Assembly (NCBI GenBank): GCA_963934295.1
Contig: CAWVXY010000002.1
Location: forward strand, 98,400-162,399
Source of the DNA: Seribacter sp963934295
GTDB lineage: Bacteria; Verrucomicrobiota; Verrucomicrobiia; Opitutales; Seribacteraceae
Length of the DNA: 64,000 nucleotides
Direction: 5' to 3'
This document shows, in pieces, positions 36,292 through 45,134 of this stretch (positions within the stretch are counted from its first letter, which is position 1; each line of letters begins with the position of its first letter). A program made the position numbers and the translations under genes. The notes under the pieces are model-generated. The model made no database searches, was not told where the DNA came from, and worked only from the letters and a program-made list of their open reading frames with translations.

Positions 36292-36891
36292 CTAGTTTCC
36301 TTTGGAGACAACAAAAGTTGCTCTTCGATCCAGTCTGGATTGTTCTGTATCCGCATTAGGGACAGCGACTTCATCACCTATGGAGATAACTTCGATTCGA
36401 TTGCCTTCACAACCTAGCTCTATAAGGTAGTCTTTAACAGTGGTAGCTCGACGATCCCCCAGTGATTTATTGTAATCTGGAGTTCCCTTCCAATCGCAAT
36501 ATCCTTCAATCAGAAGCCTAGCTTGAGAGTTTGACTTCAGAAAATCTGCAATTTCGGTAATTTTATCTCTTTCGGTAGAATTAATGTTATATTGATCAAA
36601 CCCAAAAAAAACGGGATCAAAGGGTCGAATCACATTCAGTGGATCGTCAAATGCAGAAAGGGCAGGGTCACGAGGTGCAAGAGGATCTGTTTCGTCAAAA
36701 CTTCCCCTGAGTGGGTCACCTAATCCTGCAAGATCATCCGAACCGTCATTAAAACCGAGGCTTGGATCGTTCGAGTCGTCCAAACTTTGCCCCCCTCGGC
36801 TAAGCGTCGTTTCAGGTTCTACTTTTTTGGCACAGGAAGAAGCAAAAAGAAAAAAGACAAGAGGAGTAAAAATTAATACTAAAGGTTTCAT
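36292..36891 (-). CDS. Pal/OmpA-like peptidoglycan-associated lipoprotein, copy 2
   Basis: 199 residues from ATG 36891; an in-frame TTG at 36906 would overlap the upstream paralog by four bases. The lipobox LFASSC gives lipid Cys20. A linker rich in Asp, Ser and Gly follows. The C-terminal OmpA domain (about 95-199) has FFGFDQYNI, LLIEGYCDWKGTPDYN, LGDRRA and RRATFV. It binds peptidoglycan and tethers the outer membrane. It is a tandem paralog of the gene just upstream. Confidence 0.88.
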   Translation of the reverse strand: MKPLVLIFTPLVFFLFASSCAKKVEPETTLSRGGQSLDDSNDPSLGFNDGSDDLAGLGDPLRGSFDETDPLAPRDPALSAFDDPLNVIRPFDPVFFGFDQYNINSTERDKITEIADFLKSNSQARLLIEGYCDWKGTPDYNKSLGDRRATTVKDYLIELGCEGNRIEVISIGDEVAVPNADTEQSRLDRRATFVVSKGN

Positions 36892-36902
36892 GATTGTAAA
36901 AA

Positions 36903-37508
36903 TCAAGAATCTTTGAGAACGAGGAACTGAGCTTTTCTTTCCAAACCAGCAGTAGTTGGATCAGCATCAGGTGTGGCTATTTCGTCGCCCATTGAAATGA
37001 TTTCTACCCTTGATGAGTCAACTCCGAGATCAATAAGGTAGTTTTTAACGCTACCAGCTCTGCGGTCACCAAGTGACTTGTTGTAAGCCGGGGTTCCCTT
37101 CCAGTCACAATAGCCTTCGACTAAAATTCGGGCATTGGGTGAAGACGCTAGAAATGAGGCAATATCTTGAAGTTTGGTCCTCTCTTCAGGACCTATGCTG
37201 TATTGATCAAAGCCAAAGAATATGGGATCAAATGGACGATCTCCATTTGCCAGGTTATCCGAATCGCTCCAAAAAGGATCTTGCGGCAAGAGGCCATCTT
37301 CACCATCGAGACCGGATATTGTTGCCCCGATTGGGGATAGATCATCACCATTTCGCTCGGCAAAATCTTCTGCAGAGCCAATGAATGTCCCCCTGTCAGT
37401 TCCCTTTATAAGTGATGTATCTTCCGGACTAGGACCCTTGCTCTTAGAGCAACTAGTCAAAAAGGATACCACAACTAAAACACCCACCATCCACATTGAA
37501 TTTTTCAT
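36903..37508 (-). CDS. Pal/OmpA-like peptidoglycan-associated lipoprotein, copy 1
   Basis: 201 residues from ATG 37508 (MKNSMWMVGVLV). The lipobox SFLTSC marks the lipidated cysteine. The OmpA domain (FFGFDQYSI, ILVEGYCDWKGTPAYN, SLGDRRAGSV, LERKAQFLV) closely matches copy 2, while the linkers share only composition and a few motifs, so the pair arose by tandem duplication followed by linker divergence. No tolB is adjacent. An upstream in-frame start at 37541 is less likely. Confidence 0.88.
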   Translation of the reverse strand: MKNSMWMVGVLVVVSFLTSCSKSKGPSPEDTSLIKGTDRGTFIGSAEDFAERNGDDLSPIGATISGLDGEDGLLPQDPFWSDSDNLANGDRPFDPIFFGFDQYSIGPEERTKLQDIASFLASSPNARILVEGYCDWKGTPAYNKSLGDRRAGSVKNYLIDLGVDSSRVEIISMGDEIATPDADPTTAGLERKAQFLVLKDS

Positions 37509-37606
37509 ACTTAAATCTCCCGCTAATTTACGACTAGCCATCCCATAGCTAATCTTCTAGAATTATTTTCTTGCACGCGACTCAACCTTCGTCAACGAGA
37601 AAGCGC

Positions 37607-38434
37607 ATGAAATTACCAATTTGTTTGTTGGTCGACAATGGTTCCCTTCGACCCGAAGCTATTTTTAGTCTTCGGCGAGTCGCTCAAAAATTGTCGATAG
37701 AAACTGAGTTTGAGGTATTACCTGTCGGTTTGCTTCATTCCAATAAGATTAAACCTTCTGACCTTGACGATATTAAAGCTGAAACGGTTGGCACTTTTTT
37801 AACAAGTCCACGTGGCAAAAAAGAAAAGTCCTTATTGATACTCCCCCTTTTTCTTGGACCGAGTCGAGGAATTACCGAATGGTTGGTTTCAAGATTAGAA
37901 GAGTGGAGAAGAGAAGAGGTCGGTCGTTCTTATCAGGTTCTCGATTGCCTGCATATAGATGGAGACCATCGATTAGCCCAGGCTTTAGCAGGTGAAATTA
38001 ATAACTTGATTGATAGGGAACACCTTTCAACTCCTCGTGTTGCCATGGTTGATCATGGGACTCCGATAGCTGAAGTTAATAGAGTTAGGGAACAAGTGGG
38101 GGCAAATTTGCGTAAGATACAAAATTATACTGAATCCGAATTTTCGACCTGCTCCATGGAGCGTAGGGAAGGTGATCAGTATTCTTTTAACGAACCCTTA
38201 CTTGAAGAACTACTTTTGAAATGGGGGCAGGAAGGAAGTCGGGATGTGGTAGTTGCCTTATTTTTTCTACTTTCTGGCAGGCATGCTGGTGAGGGCGGAG
38301 ACTTGGCCAAAATTTGCGAAAATGCATCCTCTTTATTTCCACAAATGAAAATTTACCAAACTAATCCTTTGGCTGAGCATGATATTGTTTTTAGTATTTT
38401 GAAAGAAAAGTTAGAAATATTTAATTCACGCTAA
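37607..38434 (+). CDS. CbiX/sirohydrochlorin chelatase-like protein
   Basis: 275 residues from ATG 37607 with a GAGAAAG run upstream. The opening ICLLVDNGSLRPEAIF and the late FFLLSGRHAGEGGDLA are the two signatures of the CbiX-like chelatase family, and LPLFLGPSRG lies between. Members insert cobalt or ferrous iron into sirohydrochlorin. The first-motif histidine is replaced by Asn-Gly in this branch (VDNGS), so activity is uncertain; the histidine in SGRHAG remains. No cobalamin or sirohaem genes are next to it. It is divergent from the Pal-like pair. Confidence 0.75.
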   Translation: MKLPICLLVDNGSLRPEAIFSLRRVAQKLSIETEFEVLPVGLLHSNKIKPSDLDDIKAETVGTFLTSPRGKKEKSLLILPLFLGPSRGITEWLVSRLEEWRREEVGRSYQVLDCLHIDGDHRLAQALAGEINNLIDREHLSTPRVAMVDHGTPIAEVNRVREQVGANLRKIQNYTESEFSTCSMERREGDQYSFNEPLLEELLLKWGQEGSRDVVVALFFLLSGRHAGEGGDLAKICENASSLFPQMKIYQTNPLAEHDIVFSILKEKLEIFNSR

Positions 38435-38452
38435 GATATTTACTATTTATTT

Positions 38453-39349
38453 TCATTGCGGAGCACCAAGGGGGGTAAAATATATACCCAATATTAAAAG
38501 AAAGGCTCCCAGTAACCTTCTTCTGAAGACCGGGTTGCTCATTTTTCCCTCATTTAATCCAATCCGCTTGCCTATCCAAGAGGCTAAAAAAATTGCCCAG
38601 ATTCCACGGCAGGCATAAAAAACATTTGCTTCTGCTGGAACTTGGTAAAAACCCATAGCTAATGACATGAGCACTGCTTGTATACCCATTGGTATACAAG
38701 AAGCAATCATCCACTTATCTGCATTTCTTTCCAGGTAGAAAAATCTACCCTTTACCAAGGGGAGAAGAAAGCAAGACCCTATTCCAACAGTAATAAACAT
38801 AGTAAATATAACATGTGCCGGAGTTGACTGCTGGGCCAGGTGAGGTACAAGTGCATCGGTTAAGCCAAATCCGGATGCGGTCAATAAACCAAGGCAGATT
38901 GCTGAAAGGCGAATCTTTCCGCCTTTTTCCGGCCATGCGATTAAACCAATTGCAATAGTGGCGAGTAAGACGGCAACCCAAGTACCCGGGGAGGGAACCC
39001 CTGTAAGTCCAAAGGTAAAAATAAAAAAAGCAACGAAAACTGGTTTTGCCCCCATGATAGGAGTAACCATGGACGCATCTCCCTGTTGTAGAGCTAAAAA
39101 ACAGGTAAACTGAGAAAGAAAGAAAATTACTCCTAGAGTGAATCCAGCGAGTAAATCAGCACTTTCAGGAATGCTCCCTTGAATCAATGGATAAGGAATA
39201 AAAAAGAAAGCCATAATCCAATTGGAAATGATCAAAGACCTTATGGTACCGGCACCAAGTTCGAGTCCTCTTTTGCAAAGCAACGCACTAATTGAATAAA
39301 ACGCACCCGCACTAAATGCGAGTAGGTAGGGTGGTAGGTTCGTGGGCAA
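38453..39349 (-). CDS. EamA/DMT-family transporter
   Basis: 298-residue inner-membrane protein with about ten hydrophobic segments in two homologous halves, as in the drug/metabolite transporter superfamily. The first half has ALLCKRGLELG and QQGDASMVTPIMGAKPVFVA, the usual second-half-of-repeat motif. The apparent start is TTG at 39349 with no clear ribosome-binding site, so the first residues are uncertain. The substrate is unknown. It lies 19 bases after the DUF6807 gene on the same strand and may be cotranscribed. Confidence 0.8.
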   Translation of the reverse strand: MPTNLPPYLLAFSAGAFYSISALLCKRGLELGAGTIRSLIISNWIMAFFFIPYPLIQGSIPESADLLAGFTLGVIFFLSQFTCFLALQQGDASMVTPIMGAKPVFVAFFIFTFGLTGVPSPGTWVAVLLATIAIGLIAWPEKGGKIRLSAICLGLLTASGFGLTDALVPHLAQQSTPAHVIFTMFITVGIGSCFLLPLVKGRFFYLERNADKWMIASCIPMGIQAVLMSLAMGFYQVPAEANVFYACRGIWAIFLASWIGKRIGLNEGKMSNPVFRRRLLGAFLLILGIYFTPLGAPQ

Positions 39350-39368
39350 AAAAAAGAGTACCCTTACA

Positions 39369-40322
39369 TTAAAATGTTTTTACAAAAAGACTGCTCAGAT
39401 GTTTGCAATCTTTGATGGACCTTTCTTTTAGAGAAATATTTAGCCTGTATTTCACTAAAAGTGGCTTGCTGGGAGTAATTTCCGATTTGAAATATGATCC
39501 GAATCGACCATAATCTCTTTCACTGAAAAACGAAGGCTTAGGGTTGCCTGGATGATCGAGGTAAACTGTAGTGTATCGATTTCCGCCAACAACAACACTT
39601 TGTGCTTTCCATAATAAATTAGTCATATCTGTGTCCTTAGGCCAATTTTTCGTTTTTCCCTTAACATCCTTACCGTCGACCGGTCGAATATAATAGGTCT
39701 GCTTACTGTTCGATTCAGCCACTTCATTGGATGCCCTGAATTGAAAACCGGCATGTTGGGGATCTCCGTCAAATTTAACTAGTTTCTGGTCGGTACTGAG
39801 TTTTGATTTAAAATCAATTTGAACAGAATCGTCTTCAAGTATTGAAAAAGAAAGTGTTCGATGTTCAGTTGCGAATATGGTTCCATCATCTACCCTCCAT
39901 GCAATCTTTACGGTTTGGCTTGCGGTATCTCTGCCTGCTTTTTGGTTTATTACTTTTTCATGGGTTTGGTAACCACGCTTGCAGTGCCATGTGTCAACTA
40001 TGACTTGGTTCTCTCCTCTATCAAAGGCTGTGCATTTTGAGAAACCGAAATAGATCCCCCGGTGATGAGTGAATTTTCCACCCGGACCTTTTGTCAGGAA
40101 ATCTGAGCCATTGGATTGGTAAATGTGATGAAAAGGCTTATAAGTTCGCTCGCGGTCATTCGGGTCCATTTTCTCATAAACATAACGGGCAATTTTTTTT
40201 TCGGCGTACAGCAGGTCAATGTGTTTTCCCTCTTCATTCTGCCATTTCCATGATTGTGGAAATAGGTGGCATTCTCCTTGGAGAATGAAGAGAACAATAG
40301 TTATAAAAGAATTTAGTTTCAT
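39369..40322 (-). CDS. DUF6807 (PmoA-like) family exported protein
   Basis: 317 residues with a short signal peptide (MKLNSFITIVLFILQGECHL). The family pattern includes GKFTHHRGIYFGFSKC, VDTWHCKRGYQ and DGDPQHAGFQFRA; histidines in HHRG and DPQHAG are conserved and may bind metal. The family is often labelled methane oxygenase PmoA in databases, but this is not a particulate methane monooxygenase subunit. It is common in Planctomycetes and Verrucomicrobia next to dehydrogenases and sulfatases. The true activity is unknown. Confidence 0.82.
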   Translation of the reverse strand: MKLNSFITIVLFILQGECHLFPQSWKWQNEEGKHIDLLYAEKKIARYVYEKMDPNDRERTYKPFHHIYQSNGSDFLTKGPGGKFTHHRGIYFGFSKCTAFDRGENQVIVDTWHCKRGYQTHEKVINQKAGRDTASQTVKIAWRVDDGTIFATEHRTLSFSILEDDSVQIDFKSKLSTDQKLVKFDGDPQHAGFQFRASNEVAESNSKQTYYIRPVDGKDVKGKTKNWPKDTDMTNLLWKAQSVVVGGNRYTTVYLDHPGNPKPSFFSERDYGRFGSYFKSEITPSKPLLVKYRLNISLKERSIKDCKHLSSLFVKTF

Positions 40323-40476
40323 AAGTTAATGGAATCATTAAAGCAAAATGATCGAATAAAGAAATGTCTCTATTAATTGAACCAAAGATATTAAATGAGG
40401 GTTGTGCTATTGTAAGTTCATGAGATGTAAATCTAAAATCTGAATTTCATTCATTGTCATTATTGAATGTAAAATG

Positions 40477-41259
40477 CTACTTACTTGTAAATTCCATCAA
40501 GCATATCCAAGTGTAGTAAAGCATCTCTTCGATAATTATAGGATCATCGAAGAAATCAAATCTAAAATGTGGTTTCGGAGTTCTATAAATATCTCCTGAG
40601 TCACCCCACCTGGTAACATTGATTTTATAAATTGGAGATAATTCCTCGTAATGAACTATTGATTTTTCAAAAATAAGTTTTACATTTTCATCGAATTTTT
40701 TCCACTGTCGATGACCATCTTTATCAATCACATATTTATTAGATTCTAGAATTTTTTTGGGAGTAATACAGTCACCTTGATTAGATGGGTAATTGTCTTC
40801 GGATACAACAAACTTAAATTTTGAATTTAATATTTTTTCAATTCTCTTATTGAAATCAACATGATCATCTAAGAAAAGAAGTGTATTGCTTGGATTGTAA
40901 TTTACTTTTTGTTCAAAAAAATCTTCCCAATCGAATTGTGAAAAATCATGTTGATAATATTCAACTTTTTCAGATATGAAGTGCCTATTACTCAAATCTA
41001 TATCAAAAGAAATAATTTTAGCATCTGGGCAAACACGCTCCATAAACCAAGTGCCTTGTCCGTGCCAAACACCACTCTCAACAATAAGCTTAGGCTTTAG
41101 TTTTTTTAATATTAAATATAGGTTATAAAGGTGTGGGATTTTCATTCCCCCTTGATTATTTTCGACCGGTCTTTGGTTATATAAAACCAAAAATGATTCC
41201 ATAAACCCGATTTTTTCTTCAAGTGTGAAATCAATAATATTTTGTTTAGTAAAAGACAT
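40477..41259 (-). CDS. Orphan class I methyltransferase / cephalosporin-hydroxylase-like protein
   Basis: 260 residues, cytoplasmic. LIVESGVWHGQGTWFME matches a motif I loop and IISFDIDLS follows as the acidic motif II; LLFLDDHVDF fits motif IV. These suggest a Rossmann methyltransferase of the cephalosporin hydroxylase/TylF-like style, though a glycan- or lipid-modifying role is equally possible. Lys, Asn, Ile and Phe are strongly favoured and codons are AT-ending, unlike the neighbours. It is isolated, with 154 bases on one side and nearly 500 on the other without clear genes. This supports recent acquisition. Confidence 0.6.
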   Translation of the reverse strand: MSFTKQNIIDFTLEEKIGFMESFLVLYNQRPVENNQGGMKIPHLYNLYLILKKLKPKLIVESGVWHGQGTWFMERVCPDAKIISFDIDLSNRHFISEKVEYYQHDFSQFDWEDFFEQKVNYNPSNTLLFLDDHVDFNKRIEKILNSKFKFVVSEDNYPSNQGDCITPKKILESNKYVIDKDGHRQWKKFDENVKLIFEKSIVHYEELSPIYKINVTRWGDSGDIYRTPKPHFRFDFFDDPIIIEEMLYYTWICLMEFTSK

Positions 41260-41757
41260 TTTTAACTCCTAGTTGGTTAAGATCAAAATTATTTTCTGTG
41301 GAAAGTTTATTAAATGTAAATCTAAACACTTTCTTAGTTTAGAATACATATCAATAAACTTAATGAAAGAAAATCCCTGAAATGATAATTGTTTTTCCTT
41401 ATTTGATATATGGTTTAAATCTGTCTCCGTTAATAGGTATAATTTTTTGATCTTCCTTCAGGATTACCAGGCGTAATTCGGATCACCTGACCCATTAGCA
41501 TAGTGTCTTTTATCGAATTTCATTAGGTCAGGGTGCTTTCCTTTTTTATTTGGACACTTCCATGGGGGAAAGAGTAGAAACACCATCAGTAAATATCCTA
41601 AAAGGTTAAAGAATGAAGAGAGTTTTATAACTTAATAGAACCTGTTAATCCGATGTATTCCAACAAAAAAGAATCTGACTGTAGGAAAATTTTTACAAAA
41701 GGAGTGTTTTCCTTGCTCGCAAAAATGGGAATAAAAAATGTAATTCCGTAACTACCT
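41260..41757. other. AT-rich gap of about 500 bases
   Basis: No full-length gene, tRNA or clear terminator is seen. The only coding-like stretch is a minus-strand frame at 41464-41631 whose last 40 codons look protein-like (next entry). The rest is AT-rich and shows no repeats I can support. It may be a scar from loss of genes around the orphan methyltransferase. Confidence 0.5.
41464..41586 (-). CDS. Possible small membrane-anchored protein or gene remnant, 40 residues
   Basis: From ATG 41586 the frame reads MVFLLFPPWKCPNKKG and ends GSGDPNYAW with TAA at 41464-41466. AGGA lies about nine bases upstream of the ATG. The open frame continues 15 codons further upstream with a hydrophobic stretch (SSFFNLLGYLL) but has no standard start there. 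The residue mix (Trp, Tyr, Gly, Pro, Asp near the end) is not typical of random AT-rich DNA. It could equally be the 3' end of a decayed gene. Not recognised. Confidence 0.3.
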   Translation of the reverse strand: MVFLLFPPWKCPNKKGKHPDLMKFDKRHYANGSGDPNYAW

Positions 41758-42711
41758 ATGAACAAACTTTTTTTTATATTCTTGATTTTAACAATCGTTC
41801 AATTTGAACTTCTAGCCGTGGTTGACTTCAAGAAGGAAGTTTTACCTATTCTCGAGGATCGTTGCATTGAATGCCATCAAGCACCCTTTGAGCAAAATGG
41901 GCGAATAAAGAAACCAAAGGCCGGTTTACGCCTTGATGGTGCTGGGCATATCATGGCGGGAAGTGATGACGGGGCAATTGTTGTAGTAGATCATCCAAGC
42001 CAAAGTTCACTTTATCAAAGAATTATATTACCTTCTGATGATGATGATATTATGCCTCCTAAGGGAGACCCTCTAACCTTTATTGAAAAAGAGTTAATTA
42101 GAAAGTGGATTGCTCAAGGGGTTGATTTTGGCAGGTGGGTGGGTGCCACAGAAGGAGTTCGCGAGCCAGTTTCGAGTGGCACCTCAGTTCATGACTTACC
42201 CAAATATCTTTTGTTCTATGATCAATTGGCACGTGGATTAACCCCAATAACATCTTCTCGTTTAACTGGTTTTCAATTGAGTTCATCACTCATGGTTCGT
42301 CCGATAGGTAAGGGGAATCCACTAATTGAAGTTCGGGCAGTCACAGATGGGGATAAAATCAACGACCAAGTTATTTCCAAACTATCAAGTTTGGGTGATC
42401 ATCTTACACATTTAGATCTTCGGAATTCAAGTATTACAGATAAATCCTGCTTAACTATTTCAAATTTTAAAAACCTTTCTAAATTAAATATTCGAGCGAC
42501 AGAAATTGGGGATTTGGGTATTAACCAATTGTCGAAGATGCCAAATTTGAAAAGCTTAAACCTTTCTGAAACAAGGGTTTCGGGAAAAAGCTTAAAATCT
42601 CTTCTGTCGCTCCGCCCATTGGAAGATCTATCTATTTGGAATTGTGAAATTCTTGATACTGAAATTGCAAAATTTAAACAGGCTAAACCATTGGTAAGGG
42701 TTAACTTTTAA
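41758..42711 (+). CDS. Exported single-haem c-type cytochrome domain with leucine-rich repeats
   Basis: 317 residues. The signal peptide is about 1-20. The planctomycete-type cytochrome domain begins VDFKKEVLPILEDRCIECH with the haem motif C-I-E-C-H (Cys36, Cys39, His40) and ends around the DIMPPKGDPLT loop that normally supplies the axial Met. Residues about 200-315 form four or five leucine-rich repeats (LTHLDLRNSSITD, LSKLNIRATEIGD, LKSLNLSETRVSG). The combination is typical of Planctomycetes and Verrucomicrobia; its role is unknown but periplasmic electron transfer or haem sensing is assumed. It is convergent with the second beta-propeller (4-base overlap). Confidence 0.85.
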   Translation: MNKLFFIFLILTIVQFELLAVVDFKKEVLPILEDRCIECHQAPFEQNGRIKKPKAGLRLDGAGHIMAGSDDGAIVVVDHPSQSSLYQRIILPSDDDDIMPPKGDPLTFIEKELIRKWIAQGVDFGRWVGATEGVREPVSSGTSVHDLPKYLLFYDQLARGLTPITSSRLTGFQLSSSLMVRPIGKGNPLIEVRAVTDGDKINDQVISKLSSLGDHLTHLDLRNSSITDKSCLTISNFKNLSKLNIRATEIGDLGINQLSKMPNLKSLNLSETRVSGKSLKSLLSLRPLEDLSIWNCEILDTEIAKFKQAKPLVRVNF

Positions 42712-43904
42712 TTTCCCGAAAGCCTCCATAAATGTCTATCGGATCTTACATATAAGGCTTTTTCTGAAATTGCAGGTGTACATAAAATGGTTTCTTCCAG
42801 ATCAATACTTGAAACAAGTTTGCCTTCATTTCGGTTAATTTCAATGACCTGGCCTAGTCCATCTTCATTGAAGAAATATAGATGAGATGATGTAGCAATA
42901 GGCGAACCGCTCGATGGTCCTTTTATTCTCATGCGCCATAAGATTTCTCCGGTTGTAATTTGTGCACAGGTTAGGACATTGGCTTTATTGATAACCAAAA
43001 AGTAATCCCCGGAAATAGTTGGACTTCCTGTACCAGGACCTAATTTATTATCCTGCCATAATTGAGTGTGTGACTTCTGGTCAATTCGTCCCTTGAGTGC
43101 GATCATTCCATTAGAGGGAACAAGTAGGATTTCGCCAATTGGAGTAGAAGATGGTATGGTTGAGGCACCTTCATCAAAACTCCAGAATTCATCTCCTGTT
43201 TTTGGGTTAATAATTGAGATTCCATTTTTGGATTGGAGGGCAACCTTTTGTTTTTTTCCTGAACCGAACAAAACTGGTGATGTCCAATTTGCACCCTTGG
43301 GACGAGTTTTTCTCCATATTGATATCCCGTTTTTTATATCGATACCAGTTGTAAAAGAGTCCGCATCATTTTCAACTTGGACAATCAGAACTCCCTGAGT
43401 GATCACGGGAGAAGATGACATCCCCAGACCATTGGCCGCATTGGGGAAATCGTAAGTTAATCCGCGAAGCCAAATTAATTCTCCTTTCAAATCTAAACAA
43501 AAAACATCATTTGAAGAAAATTGTGCGATGACTACTTCTCCATCACTCGTCATTGTTGGTGCAGCAACACAAGTTTTTTCATGGCAGATTGTGCGCCCTG
43601 TTGATTTAAATTTTCTCTCCCATTCTAACTCGCCTTGATCTTGTGAGAAGCAAAGAATATGGAGGGTTTCTTGTTTGGGCCCACTTGATGCAGTAATATA
43701 AATCTTGTCCTTCACTAGGATAGGACTTGATAGACCACGCCCGGGCAAGATTGCTTTCCACGATGTGGGATTTGTGTTTGATAATTGAGAAATAGAACGG
43801 AATGAGGCTTCTCCATTACCATGCGATCCGCGAAAATTAAGCCAATCAGCATGAGTCAGGTTGTGGAGAAAAAAGAATGGGATTAGCGAGAAAAGTTTCT
43901 TCAT
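42708..43904 (-). CDS. Second secreted PQQ-type beta-propeller protein
   Basis: 398 residues from ATG 43904 (signal peptide MKKLFSLIPFFFLHNLTHA). The mature start DWLNFRGSHGNGEAS matches the opening of the propeller at 4996-6228. Repeated blades include DLKGELIWLRGL, SIINPKTGDEFWSF and QITTGEILWRMR. No enzyme residues are assigned. It starts eight bases after the HEAT/PA14-like gene and is probably cotranscribed with it. Confidence 0.82.
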   Translation of the reverse strand: MKKLFSLIPFFFLHNLTHADWLNFRGSHGNGEASFRSISQLSNTNPTSWKAILPGRGLSSPILVKDKIYITASSGPKQETLHILCFSQDQGELEWERKFKSTGRTICHEKTCVAAPTMTSDGEVVIAQFSSNDVFCLDLKGELIWLRGLTYDFPNAANGLGMSSSPVITQGVLIVQVENDADSFTTGIDIKNGISIWRKTRPKGANWTSPVLFGSGKKQKVALQSKNGISIINPKTGDEFWSFDEGASTIPSSTPIGEILLVPSNGMIALKGRIDQKSHTQLWQDNKLGPGTGSPTISGDYFLVINKANVLTCAQITTGEILWRMRIKGPSSGSPIATSSHLYFFNEDGLGQVIEINRNEGKLVSSIDLEETILCTPAISEKALYVRSDRHLWRLSGN

Positions 43905-43911
43905 GTTTATT

Positions 43912-45030
43912 TCAATAAGATACAGGTTCAATAGTGTGAATAACGGAGCCAGTTCGATCGGTAACGCGAAAATTAAACTCCCATTGTTTTGTCCAGGATT
44001 GAGTTTGTTCATTTTGACAAATTTTAAGTAATATTAAATTCTTTCCTTTTTTTAACTCACCTTCGATAATGAATTGATCAACTCTAGTTTTCCCTCGGTG
44101 ATATTCATCTCTGGCGAAAAGAAGTTTGCCGTTGAGCCAAAGTTTCCAAGCGTTTTTTGAGCCTATTCGAAAGTGTGCAGGTTTACTATCCTTGGACAGA
44201 AAAGTAGTTTGAGCATAGGCACAGACTTCTTTTATTTCACCATATTGTTGATTTATATCCAGCATTCCAAATTCTTCTGTAGTTGAAAAGGGAGACCATG
44301 TTATGGTTTCATTCATACTTTTGTATTTTTGATCAAGATCCGTTTTTTCTTCAGGTTGAAACTTCTTGTTGAAACCCATCCTTTCTTTGTTATCAAAGGG
44401 GCCAACTGTATGCCATTTTAAGAGGAAACCCATTAGCTTAGTAATGTTTATATCTTGCCCCATTTCTTTAAGGGTTTTACTGATTTCTTTTATTTGAGCA
44501 ACTTCACGAGCTTTCTTAAGAGTGCTGAGCAGGAGTTCTTTCTTCTTTGCTTCATTTTTAATACTGTTAGACCGATCAATCATTAAGGCGACAGATACTC
44601 TTCGTAGATCTGCCGCTGGATCATCAATAAATGATGGGGCTAATGTATCAGCTATTGCAGGTCTATAAGCCTCTATTATTTCATAAGCCATTTGCCTCGC
44701 TCCATCTTGATTTGATTGGTTTTTGAGAAATGCAATAATTTTTGCAATGGGCAGGCTAGATTTATTCTTTTCGCAAATTTTACTTAGTGCTCCTCGAATC
44801 CAATTATCTCCAAGAGGATTTGCTTGGTTCATCGCTTTAAGCAATTCAGGGACTTCAGATGAAGGTAAACTGGCGACTTTTGGCCATACTTTAATCGCGG
44901 CAGTGTTCCCGGATCCAAAATTATTTATATTAATTAAGGGTCGGATTAATTCAGTGGTTGAAAGTTTTTTCTTTGCCGGAAGAGCAGATGAAAGAAAAAA
45001 GAATGTTAAAGAAAGGAGAAATAATTTCAT
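43912..45030 (-). CDS. Exported protein with a helical repeat region and a PA14/sugar-binding-like domain
   Basis: 372 residues from ATG 45030 with a signal peptide ending near SSALPA. Residues about 25-195 are helical and resemble HEAT-like repeats (VSVALMIDRS, LLLSTLKKAREVA). Residues about 205-370 begin WHTVGPFDN and include WKLWLNGKLLFARDEY, LKKGKNLILLKICQ and WEFNFRVTD. This is the jelly-roll style seen in PA14 or glycosidase sugar-binding domains of PVC bacteria. No catalytic motif is visible. It is probably coexpressed with the beta-propeller that follows. Confidence 0.7.
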   Translation of the reverse strand: MKLFLLSLTFFFLSSALPAKKKLSTTELIRPLININNFGSGNTAAIKVWPKVASLPSSEVPELLKAMNQANPLGDNWIRGALSKICEKNKSSLPIAKIIAFLKNQSNQDGARQMAYEIIEAYRPAIADTLAPSFIDDPAADLRRVSVALMIDRSNSIKNEAKKKELLLSTLKKAREVAQIKEISKTLKEMGQDINITKLMGFLLKWHTVGPFDNKERMGFNKKFQPEEKTDLDQKYKSMNETITWSPFSTTEEFGMLDINQQYGEIKEVCAYAQTTFLSKDSKPAHFRIGSKNAWKLWLNGKLLFARDEYHRGKTRVDQFIIEGELKKGKNLILLKICQNEQTQSWTKQWEFNFRVTDRTGSVIHTIEPVSY

Positions 45031-45134
45031 TACTATTACATATGTTGAAAAATTTCCTAATTTCGCAAAATAAAAATGAATCAATTATTCTCTTTTGTTT
45101 TGCATACTTTGATAAGTTTAGGTCTAGAAGATGC

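Noticed and set aside
39369..40322. Particulate methane monooxygenase subunit (from the PmoA label of the family)
   Set aside because: The protein is soluble and exported, without the membrane helices of real PmoA and without pmoB or pmoC nearby.
41260..41757. tRNA or other structured RNA gene in the gap
   Set aside because: No T-loop-like GTTCRA box with matching arms was found by eye; a covariance-model search would be decisive.
44958..45134. Extended N terminus of the alpha/beta hydrolase
   Set aside because: It overlaps the start of the divergent exported protein and precedes a good signal peptide at 45135.
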